Made by a program: the position numbers and the translations under genes
The notes under the pieces: generated by a model
The model's database searches: none
The model's input: only the letters and a program-made list of their open reading frames with translations
What the model was told of the DNA's origin: nothing
Source: VHBM01 sp052386635
GTDB lineage: Archaea > Thermoproteota > Nitrososphaeria > Nitrososphaerales > Nitrosopumilaceae
DNA length: 5,187 nt
Direction: 5' to 3'
Assembly (NCBI GenBank): GCA_052386635.1
Contig: JBQTJY010000106.1
Span: 1-5,187, forward strand
Shown: piece by piece, positions 1 through 5,187 of the stretch
How positions within the stretch are numbered: the first letter of the stretch is position 1
Layout: every line of letters begins with the position of its first letter

Positions 1-39
1 TCAGAGCATGATTTAATACGCGGTATGGCACAACTTTAA
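1..39 (+). CDS. eno: 3' end of an upstream gene, probably enolase
   Basis: An open frame enters from the left edge and encodes SEHDLIRGMAQL before the TAA at 37-39. Only 12 residues are visible. The LIR triplet and its spacing to a terminal Leu resemble the C-terminal stretch of archaeal enolases (of the type NQLIRIEQEL), and enolase lies next to the uS2 gene in many archaeal genomes. If correct, it is the cytoplasmic glycolytic/gluconeogenic 2-phosphoglycerate dehydratase. The call rests on a short similarity from memory plus gene order. The frame ends 10 bases before the uS2 start, so the two are probably co-transcribed. It could be another gene. Confidence 0.45.
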   Translation, partial: SEHDLIRGMAQL

Positions 40-49
40 AAACACGAAA

Positions 50-673
50 ATGAGCCAGCAAAGCCAAACTGAAGATATTAAGAAAAAGATCCTCTCAACA
101 GGAATTAGAGTAGGAACTCAGGTAAAAACAAAGTTCATGCTGCCTTTTATCACAAAGGCAAGTCCTGAGGGACTTTACATGATTGATCTAGACTTTACGC
201 TAGCAAGGATTCAAACTGCTGCAAAGTTTATCAATAGATTTGATATCGAAAAGGTTTTGGTTTGCTCAGCTAGAGAATATGCCAATACTCCAATTGAAAA
301 GTTCTGTGAGCTGACAGGTGCAAAAATGAGATTGGGCAGATTCATGCCTGGAACTCTTACTAACCCTTCTCTTCCTTTCTATACAGAACCGCAGCTTGTT
401 GTTATTTCTGACCCACAAGTTGATGCACAGGCAGTGGTTGAGGCTACAAATGCAGGCATACCTGTTGTTGGAATTTCCAATACAGATAATGTAACTTCAA
501 AGATAGATCTTGTAATTCCTGCAAACAACAGAGGAAGAAAATCTCTTGCTACCATTTATTGGCTCTTGGCACGCGAAATTCTAGTTGATGGCGGTAGACT
601 GAGAACCGATGAGCAAATGAAGTACGAAATCGATGATTTTGAAACAAAGATAACGGAAGAGGAAATAGAATAA
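50..673 (+). CDS. rpsB: Small ribosomal subunit protein uS2 (archaeal S2)
   Basis: This is the 207-residue uS2 protein of the 30S subunit, which binds 16S rRNA on the solvent side near the head-body junction. Seen in the sequence: the GRFMPGTLTNP block at residues 96-106, and the classic second S2 signature at 114-138 (P-x2-VVISDP...AVVEATNAGIP), followed by the conserved IDLVIPANNRGRKS stretch. The length fits archaeal S2, which lacks the long bacterial coiled-coil insertion; an acidic tail (about residues 189-207) ends the protein. The ATG at 50 follows the preceding stop by 10 bases, with no Shine-Dalgarno-like sequence in that gap, so initiation may depend on the upstream gene being translated. 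The stop overlaps the next start as TAATG. Identity is secure. Confidence 0.97.
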   Translation: MSQQSQTEDIKKKILSTGIRVGTQVKTKFMLPFITKASPEGLYMIDLDFTLARIQTAAKFINRFDIEKVLVCSAREYANTPIEKFCELTGAKMRLGRFMPGTLTNPSLPFYTEPQLVVISDPQVDAQAVVEATNAGIPVVGISNTDNVTSKIDLVIPANNRGRKSLATIYWLLAREILVDGGRLRTDEQMKYEIDDFETKITEEEIE

Positions 674-1506
674 TGCAGATAAGAACTCCGGCAGTTGCCG
701 GCATGTTCTATCCTAGTGAAAAAAATGAACTTGAGACCTCCATTGATGAGTGTTTTTTACACAAGTATGGTCCAGGTAAAGAGCCACCATCTGATACAAA
801 GGAGCAAATCTATGGAGTTATTTGCCCACATGCAGGATACATGTATTCAGGTCCAGTTGCAGCAAACTCATATTATTTTATCTCGTCATATATGCCAGAG
901 CTTGTCATAATTTTAGGTCCAAACCACTGGGGCATTGGATGTAATGTTGCTGCAATGAAAGAAGGCATATGGCAAACTCCCTTGGGACAGGTAGAAGTAG
1001 ACTCTGAAGCTGCAGAGGAGCTTGCGAAAATTTGTGATATTGTTGAATTAGATTTTTTCTCACATACAAAAGATCATAGCCTCGAAGTTCAAGTTCCAAT
1101 GTTGCAAAAAATTTATCCAAAGTTCAAGATTTTGCCAATAATTTTAATTGACCAGAGCTACAAGATGGCGATGCATCTTGGACCAGCTATTGCAAAGATT
1201 GCAAAAAGGAAAAAAACAATGATTGTGGGTTCTTCTGATTTTACACATTACGAGCCAAATGACTTTGCACACAAACAAGACGAGTCGCTAATTGAGCCGA
1301 TTTTGAAATTGGATTTAAAAAAGTTCTATGAGGTTCTTGAACAAAAAAGAGTCAGTGCGTGTGGATATGGTGCCATGGCAGTTACTATGGTAGCATGTAA
1401 AGAACTTGGAGCCACAAAAGGAAAACTGCTAAGATATGCTACAAGTGGCGATGTTGCAGGTGAAAAGAGTTCAGTTGTAGGCTATGCCTCTATTTGTTTT
1501 CTTTGA
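673..1506 (+). CDS. amrB: Memo family protein (AmmeMemoRadiSam system protein B)
   Basis: This 277-residue protein is a full-length member of the Memo family, whose fold resembles extradiol (LigB-type) dioxygenases and which is found in archaea, bacteria and eukaryotes. Motifs visible: RTPAVAGMFYP (4-14), PHAGY (52-56), GPNHWG (82-87), DHSLEVQVPML (134-144), SSDFTHY (187-193), CGYGAM (230-235) and YATSGDV (255-261). His53, His85 and Cys230 match in type and order the two His and one Cys reported as the metal site of human MEMO1. The biochemical role in archaea is unknown. In other genomes it can accompany an AMMECR1 protein and a radical SAM protein, neither of which is in this window. The ATG overlaps the uS2 stop (TAATG), and an AGAGGA at 658-663 could serve as ribosome binding site. 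The stop overlaps the mevalonate kinase start. Family assignment is firm; function is not. Confidence 0.94.
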   Translation: MQIRTPAVAGMFYPSEKNELETSIDECFLHKYGPGKEPPSDTKEQIYGVICPHAGYMYSGPVAANSYYFISSYMPELVIILGPNHWGIGCNVAAMKEGIWQTPLGQVEVDSEAAEELAKICDIVELDFFSHTKDHSLEVQVPMLQKIYPKFKILPIILIDQSYKMAMHLGPAIAKIAKRKKTMIVGSSDFTHYEPNDFAHKQDESLIEPILKLDLKKFYEVLEQKRVSACGYGAMAVTMVACKELGATKGKLLRYATSGDVAGEKSSVVGYASICFL

Positions 1507-2456
1507 AATCCATCTCATCTTCTCCAGCAAAGGCAATTTTACTTGGTGAACACTTTGTAGTGTATGGAGTAAAAGCAATTCTTGCTGCAATAGACAAACG
1601 AGTTACGGTTACAACAACAAAAACAGATGATGAGAAAGTTACAATAAAATCAACCATATCTAGATCAAGCATTCCTGTTTCTATGCAGTATGAAAAAACA
1701 AGAGATGTTTTTCGGCCCTTTTTTTATATCGCAAAAAAAATAATTCAAAAACATTCTTTCAAAGGAGGGCTTGATATTACAATCGAGTCACATGTGCCTT
1801 CAGGCGTAGGCTTGGGCTCTTCATCTGCGTGTTGTGTTGCTGCAGCCTCATCAATTATGGGCTTGTTTGAAAATAATTTTCCAGACGAAGTGTTAAAAAT
1901 GGCAATTGATGCAGAGAGAACTATCTTTAAGGAAACTTCTGGAGCGGATTGTACCGTATGTACCTATGGCGGGTTAATAGAGTATGATAAAAAAAATGGT
2001 TACAGGAGACTTGATGTAAACCCAAAATTTCATCTTGTCATAGCAAATTCGAAAATTTCTCATTCAACTGATAAAGTTGTTGCTAAAGTAAAAAAGTTCA
2101 AGGAAAAAAGTACTGTGTTTACAAATTTGTGTGCACAAGAATCAGAGCTTGTTGAAAAAGCAATCAAGTCACTAAGAGAAAATGATCTTGTTTCACTTGG
2201 CAGCCTCATGTCACAAAATCAAAATTATTTAGAACAGATTGGTGTTTCTAATGAAAAACTTGATTCTATGATAAGACTTGCAAATAGTACATCGTTTGGC
2301 TCAAAGCTTACAGGTGCTGGTGACGGTGGATGCATCATAGCACTAGCTGATGAGTCAAATCTCGGTAAAACAATGGATGCATTTTCCAACAAAAACTATG
2401 AATGCTTTTCAGTCAAAATTGATACGGATGGATTACAGCATAAAATTGAATCCTAA
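1503..2456 (+). CDS. mvk: Mevalonate kinase (GHMP family)
   Basis: It phosphorylates (R)-mevalonate with ATP to mevalonate 5-phosphate in the cytoplasm, feeding archaeal lipid synthesis. The three GHMP kinase motifs are in order: PAKAILLGEHFVVYG (8-22, with Lys10), the phosphate-binding loop PSGVGLGSSSA (99-109), and KLTGAGDGGC (268-277). SGADCTVCTYGG (145-156) supplies the likely catalytic base Asp148. Length 317 is normal for archaeal MVK. I choose the TTG at 1503, which overlaps the Memo stop as TTGA and gives a protein beginning MKSISSSPAKA, as is typical of the family. A TTG at 1494 would add three residues (MFS) and overlap further. No clear Shine-Dalgarno sequence precedes either, suggesting coupling to Memo translation. 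The last motif has Asp (GAGDGGC) where many members have Gly, which I take as ordinary variation. Phosphomevalonate kinase was considered, but the N-terminal GEHFVVYG favours MVK. Confidence 0.93.
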   Translation: MKSISSSPAKAILLGEHFVVYGVKAILAAIDKRVTVTTTKTDDEKVTIKSTISRSSIPVSMQYEKTRDVFRPFFYIAKKIIQKHSFKGGLDITIESHVPSGVGLGSSSACCVAAASSIMGLFENNFPDEVLKMAIDAERTIFKETSGADCTVCTYGGLIEYDKKNGYRRLDVNPKFHLVIANSKISHSTDKVVAKVKKFKEKSTVFTNLCAQESELVEKAIKSLRENDLVSLGSLMSQNQNYLEQIGVSNEKLDSMIRLANSTSFGSKLTGAGDGGCIIALADESNLGKTMDAFSNKNYECFSVKIDTDGLQHKIES

Positions 2457-2496
2457 ATCAGATACCTTTTAACTGTTCAATTATTTGAAAACAAAC
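2457..2496 (+). promoter_or_regulatory. Possible internal promoter before the IPK gene
   Basis: This is the only gap of more than 10 bases between genes in the window. It has no Shine-Dalgarno-like sequence ahead of the IPK start. An AT-rich CTTTTAA at 2466-2472 lies 25 to 31 bases before the ATG at 2497, which is where an archaeal TATA box would sit for a leaderless transcript starting at or near that ATG. The match to a TATA consensus is weak and such strings are common in AT-rich DNA, so this is a tentative call. It could equally be a simple spacer in the operon. Confidence 0.22.
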
Positions 2497-3240
2497 ATGA
2501 TACTAATCAAGCTTGGAGGCTCGATTATTACAAATAAAGAAAAACCCCTTTCTGCAAGAAAATCTACAATAGACAATATCGCAAAAAACCTCCAAAAACT
2601 AGACGAACCATTTGTAGTTGTCCATGGCGGAGGCTCTTTTGGGCACTATTGGTCTGTAAAGTATGATATGCATACAAGGCCTGCAATGTATAACCGTCAT
2701 GGTGTAGCGGTAGTCAAAAATTCAATGGTTTCACTAAATAAGATAGTTCTTGACTCATTTTTAAAAAACAAGCTAAACCCGTACTGCCTTCCACCAACTG
2801 ACTTTATGATAGGCAACAAACCAATCATTAAAAAAGTAAAAGAGATTGAAAAAATCGCAAAATCGAATCTTGTTCCAGTTACTTTTGGTGACGCATTATG
2901 GCATGGCAAGAAAAAGTCATACATTTTATCAGGTGATAAAATTATGACAATTCTTGCAAGAACGCTTAGACCAAGACTGTCAATTTTTGTCTTAAATGTA
3001 GATGGAGTTTTTTCTGATCTTAAAAAGAAGAACTTAATCTATGAAATGAAAAGGCAAAGGCCTCAATTCTCTAAAATAGCAATGGATGTTACAGGCGGAA
3101 TGAAACGCAAGCTTGAAGAGGCAACAAAGATCTCAAAGCTTGGACTAGATGTATTTTTTGTAAACGGAAACAAGCCACAAAGAATAGTTAATGCTATAAA
3201 AAGAAAAAAATTTGAAGGTACATTGTTTCGAGGAATATAA
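2497..3240 (+). CDS. ipk: Isopentenyl phosphate kinase
   Basis: This amino acid kinase fold enzyme phosphorylates isopentenyl phosphate with ATP to IPP, the last kinase step of the modified archaeal mevalonate route. Visible motifs (numbered from the ATG at 2497, 247 residues): KLGGS (5-9), HGGGSFGH (43-50), GDALWHG (131-137), SGDKIM (145-150), NVDGVF (167-172) and DVTGGM (197-202). His50 of GGGSFGH is the residue that marks IPK within the family and contacts the phosphate of the substrate; glutamate, aspartate and UMP kinases lack it. The ATG start gives MILIKLGGS, the usual IPK beginning. An in-frame TTG at 2485 would add four residues (MKTN) and is less likely. The gene follows a 40-base gap after mvk and ends one base before the isomerase. 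Its presence next to mvk supports an IPK-terminated pathway. Confidence 0.94.
   Translation: MILIKLGGSIITNKEKPLSARKSTIDNIAKNLQKLDEPFVVVHGGGSFGHYWSVKYDMHTRPAMYNRHGVAVVKNSMVSLNKIVLDSFLKNKLNPYCLPPTDFMIGNKPIIKKVKEIEKIAKSNLVPVTFGDALWHGKKKSYILSGDKIMTILARTLRPRLSIFVLNVDGVFSDLKKKNLIYEMKRQRPQFSKIAMDVTGGMKRKLEEATKISKLGLDVFFVNGNKPQRIVNAIKRKKFEGTLFRGI
3230..3234 (+). promoter_or_regulatory. Ribosome binding site for the isomerase gene
   Basis: GAGGA lies seven bases before the ATG at 3242, inside the last codons of the IPK gene. It complements the 3' end of archaeal 16S rRNA and decides between that ATG and an in-frame TTG at 3212, which would overlap IPK by 29 bases and lacks such a site. Confidence 0.7.
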
Positions 3241-3241
3241 C

Positions 3242-3880
3242 ATGGAAGAATATGTCATACTGGTTGATAAAAATGATAATCCTATAGGCAGGGAAGAAAA
3301 GGTAAAGTGCCATCTTCCAAACGGCAAGCTTCACAGGGCTTTTACGGTATTACTTTTTGACAAAAAGGGAAGACTCCTTTTAACAAAGCGAAGCAATACC
3401 AAGATGCTTTGGCCAGATGATTGGGATGGAACCGTTGCAAGCCATCCAAGAGAATCAGAATCCTATGTATCATCAGCAGAAAGACGATTGCCTGAAGAGA
3501 TTGGAGTATCAAGCAAACTTGATTATCTATTCAAGTTTGAATATCATGTTCCGTACAAAGACATTGGCTCTGAAAACGAAATCTGCGGAACTCTAATTGG
3601 CATACTAGATGGTTCTGTAACAATCAAGCTAGTAAAAGATGAGATTAGTCAAACTGTATGGATTACGCCTGAGGAATTGATGAATGGCCTCAAAAAAACA
3701 CCTGAAATATACTGTCCATGGATGCTAATTGCATTATATCTACTACCTTTCTCAGAAATACAAATGCTAAACAAACATCAAGCTATTTTATCATCGTGGA
3801 TAAAAAATGAAATAAAAAATACATTAAAAAATTCAATAAAGTTTCATCTTCCTGATAATAACTGGAGGCTTGTAAATTGA
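3242..3880 (+). CDS. idi: Type 1 isopentenyl-diphosphate isomerase (Nudix), catalytic Cys replaced by Ala
   Basis: It is predicted to interconvert IPP and DMAPP, providing the starter for prenyl chain growth. Aligned by eye to E. coli Idi, the metal ligands are kept: His24, His31, His68, Glu111 and Glu113 (in SENEIC), and the second-metal Glu86. Tyr101 and Trp160 of the active site are also kept. The Nudix-like segment runs about 68-89. The oddity is the block WDGTVASHP (61-69), where E. coli has WTNSVCGHP: the catalytic Cys67 becomes Ala66 and the next Gly becomes Ser. I recall a similar TVASHP block in haloarchaeal homologues, so it may mark an archaeal subgroup and not a dead gene. The protein is 212 residues, about 30 longer than E. 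coli Idi, through a basic, Asn/Lys-rich C-terminal tail (about 176-212) encoded in very AT-rich DNA. The start is one base after the IPK stop. The fold is certain; isomerase activity is likely but should not be assumed. Confidence 0.86.
   Translation: MEEYVILVDKNDNPIGREEKVKCHLPNGKLHRAFTVLLFDKKGRLLLTKRSNTKMLWPDDWDGTVASHPRESESYVSSAERRLPEEIGVSSKLDYLFKFEYHVPYKDIGSENEICGTLIGILDGSVTIKLVKDEISQTVWITPEELMNGLKKTPEIYCPWMLIALYLLPFSEIQMLNKHQAILSSWIKNEIKNTLKNSIKFHLPDNNWRLVN
3864..3868 (+). promoter_or_regulatory. Ribosome binding site for the prenyl synthase gene
   Basis: GGAGG sits eight bases before the TTG at 3877, within the end of the isomerase gene. It is the strongest Shine-Dalgarno match at a gene start in the window and supports the non-ATG start at the TTGA junction. 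Confidence 0.75.
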
Positions 3881-4848
3881 ATTCGATTGAAAAAAATGCA
3901 AAAATTGTAAATCGACATCTTGTTTCAAAACTAAAAGGAAATCCACAAGAGATCTACAGTGCTGCATCACATCTTATTGTCAGTGGCGGAAAGCGTCTAC
4001 GGCCATACATGGTAATGAAAAGCTGTCAAATGCTTGGTGGAAAGACACGCGATGCCATCAACGCTGCTAGTGCAATTGAGATGGTTCACAACTTTACTCT
4101 AGTCCATGATGATATAATGGATAATGATGAGATGCGCCACGGAGTCACTACTGTTCATAAAAAATTTGGAATGCCTATTGCGATTTTAGCTGGCGATGTG
4201 CTGTTTTCAAAAGCATATCAAGTTGTTTCATCAACAAGTCTGCCAAGTAACTCTGTAATTGAGCTTGTATCAAGGCTTGCCAAATCTTGCGTTGATGTAT
4301 GTGAGGGCCAACTACTTGATATCAAGATGGCAAAGAACGATAAAATTCCATCACAGTCACAATATATCAAAATGATAGAAAAAAAGACTGCAGCTCTTTT
4401 TGAGGTGTCATGTGCTATGGGAGCTATCTGTGCAAACGCAAAACAAAAAGATGTCTATAATCTCTCAAGATTTGGAAAAAGTCTTGGCATCGCATTTCAG
4501 ATAACCGATGATCTAATCGGAGTTTTAGGCAATCCAACTGTTACCAAAAAACCTGTTGGAAATGATCTAAGAGAGGGAAAAAAGTCACTTCCAATACTTT
4601 TGGCAATAACTCGTGCAAAGGGTCAAAACAAGGAAATTATCTTAAAGGCATTTGGCAACTCCTTTGCAACACAGGAAGATATTGAAAAGGCACTTAGGAT
4701 AATGCGCAGGTTAAAAATTGAAAAAACTATCAGGCGCCAAGCTCAGTTGCACGCACAAAAGGCAAAAAAGTCGCTACAGTCCTATCCTGGTTCAGCAAAA
4801 AAGGATCTTCTCTCACTATTGAGTTTTGTAGTAAAAAGGAGTTTGTAA
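3877..4848 (+). CDS. idsA: Geranylgeranyl diphosphate synthase (trans-polyprenyl synthase)
   Basis: It condenses IPP with allylic diphosphates to build the isoprenoid chain for archaeal membrane ether lipids. Motifs: GGKRLRP (37-43), the first Asp-rich motif DDIMD (78-82) followed by RHG (87-89), GDVLF (106-110), EGQLLD (143-148), KKTAALF (169-175), and the second motif QITDDLIG (208-215). Length 323 is typical. Phe73, the fifth residue before the first Asp-rich motif, is the position where an aromatic residue limits chain length in archaeal type I GGPP synthases, so a C20 product is the best guess; farnesyl or longer products are not excluded. The second motif ends in Gly where a full DDxxD would have Asp, as I recall for other archaeal enzymes. 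The TTG start overlaps the isomerase stop as TTGA and has a good ribosome binding site. The stop is one base before gltX. Confidence 0.94.
   Translation: MNSIEKNAKIVNRHLVSKLKGNPQEIYSAASHLIVSGGKRLRPYMVMKSCQMLGGKTRDAINAASAIEMVHNFTLVHDDIMDNDEMRHGVTTVHKKFGMPIAILAGDVLFSKAYQVVSSTSLPSNSVIELVSRLAKSCVDVCEGQLLDIKMAKNDKIPSQSQYIKMIEKKTAALFEVSCAMGAICANAKQKDVYNLSRFGKSLGIAFQITDDLIGVLGNPTVTKKPVGNDLREGKKSLPILLAITRAKGQNKEIILKAFGNSFATQEDIEKALRIMRRLKIEKTIRRQAQLHAQKAKKSLQSYPGSAKKDLLSLLSFVVKRSL
4836..4841 (+). promoter_or_regulatory. Ribosome binding site for gltX
   Basis: AAGGAG ends eight bases before the TTG at 4850. It lies in the last codons of the prenyl synthase gene. It supports the TTG, since the nearby ATG at 4854 is in another frame. 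Confidence 0.72.
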
Positions 4849-4849
4849 T

Positions 4850-5187
4850 TTGGATGACGACTTGAAAAGGCTGATAAGAAAAGTTGCACTACAAAATGCC
4901 TTTGAACATGACGGACAAACAAAAGACAAGATAGTGTTATCAAAAATTCTTGGGACAAATGCAGAGCTCCGAAATAAGGTAAAAGAGATTAATGCAGAAA
5001 TTTCCGCAATTGTATTAGCTGTAAACAATCTTTCTTTGCAGCAGCAAAAATCAGAAATAGAAAAAAACTTTCCAGAACTGTTAGTTACAAAAGAAAAAAC
5101 TGAAGAGAGATCTGGCCTACCTCCTCTAGAAGGAGCTGAACATGGAAAGGTTGTGACTAGGTTTCCACCAGAACCAAACGGATATCC
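4850..5187 (+). CDS. gltX: Glutamyl-tRNA synthetase, N-terminal part (cut by window end)
   Basis: The open frame from TTG at 4850 runs off the right edge after 112 full codons. It charges tRNA with glutamate in the cytoplasm. The first ~90 residues form the mostly helical, poorly conserved N-terminal region of archaeal GluRS (MDDDLKRLIRKVALQNA...). After it comes GLPPLEGAEHGKVVTRF and then PPEPNGY, the start of the class I catalytic domain; the HIGH signature would follow a few residues beyond the window. The start of the Rossmann domain at about residue 100 matches archaeal GluRS. The PPEPNGY wording is closer to eukaryotic GluRS/GlnRS than to the APNPSG form of many archaea. GlnRS is an alternative reading but is not expected in archaea. 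The gene begins one base after the prenyl synthase stop and is probably co-transcribed. Confidence 0.9.
   Translation, partial: MDDDLKRLIRKVALQNAFEHDGQTKDKIVLSKILGTNAELRNKVKEINAEISAIVLAVNNLSLQQQKSEIEKNFPELLVTKEKTEERSGLPPLEGAEHGKVVTRFPPEPNGY

Noticed and set aside
695..910. Out-of-frame open stretch on the plus strand inside the Memo gene
   Set aside because: No family resemblance and fully embedded in a well-conserved gene; treated as a shadow.
905..1120. Open frame on the minus strand inside the Memo gene
   Set aside because: It lies wholly opposite conserved Memo motifs, has no recognisable protein features and no ribosome binding site; it is a by-product of the codon use of the real gene.
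1761..1773. AAAGGAGG followed closely by TTG inside mevalonate kinase
   Set aside because: The TTG is only two bases after the site, out of frame with MVK, and opens just 12 codons; the bases are explained by the Lys-Gly-Gly codons of the enzyme.
2697..2924. Minus-strand open frame opposite the IPK gene
   Set aside because: Sits opposite conserved kinase sequence, hydrophobic only by chance of the opposite strand, no start signals.
3212..3241. Upstream in-frame TTG as isomerase start
   Set aside because: It would overlap IPK by 29 bases and add residues unlike the family; the ATG at 3242 has a well-placed GAGGA and gives a normal N-terminus.
3800..3842. Poly-A-rich stretch considered as a terminator or repeat
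   Set aside because: It is coding for the Lys/Asn-rich isomerase tail, shows no inverted repeat, and is followed at once by tightly coupled genes.
4816..5028. Minus-strand open frame across the idsA-gltX junction
   Set aside because: Runs opposite the C-terminus of the synthase and the start of GluRS; Ser/Phe-rich translation is what Lys-rich coding on the other strand produces.

Overview
The window reads as a stretch of an archaeal chromosome, most likely from an ammonia-oxidising thaumarchaeote (Nitrosopumilus-like, Nitrososphaerota). The basis is the AT-rich composition, the archaeal forms of all proteins (short uS2, Memo protein, archaeal mevalonate kinase, isopentenyl phosphate kinase, archaeal-type GluRS N-terminus) and the gene order. 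This placement is inferred from general knowledge and not from a database search.

Layout, all on the + strand and almost without gaps: the last codons of a gene that is probably enolase (1-39); ribosomal protein uS2 (50-673); a Memo/AmmeMemoRadiSam-B family protein (673-1506); mevalonate kinase (1503-2456); a 40-base gap, the largest in the window; isopentenyl phosphate kinase (2497-3240); type 1 isopentenyl-diphosphate isomerase (3242-3880); a geranylgeranyl-diphosphate-type prenyl synthase (3877-4848); and the start of glutamyl-tRNA synthetase (4850 to the window edge, cut just before its HIGH motif). Adjacent genes overlap by 1 to 4 bases or lie 1 to 10 bases apart, apart from the one 40-base gap. 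This suggests one long operon, possibly with an internal promoter before the IPK gene. No stretch above 300 bases lacks a gene. I see no tRNA, rRNA, CRISPR, insertion sequence or convincing terminator.

Together, four genes cover the phosphorylation of mevalonate, the making of IPP from isopentenyl phosphate, the IPP/DMAPP isomerisation step, and the assembly of the C20 chain used for archaeal ether lipids. They are flanked by translation genes. Phosphomevalonate kinase and diphosphomevalonate decarboxylase are not here, in keeping with the modified archaeal mevalonate route that ends at IPK.

The region is mostly housekeeping and I do not see a clear new system. The points most worth a second look are the isomerase, which keeps its metal ligands and other catalytic residues but has Ala where the catalytic Cys of the bacterial enzyme sits; the Memo protein of unknown function placed between uS2 and mevalonate kinase; and the repeated use of TTG starts at TTGA stop-start junctions, which also corrects the mevalonate kinase start.
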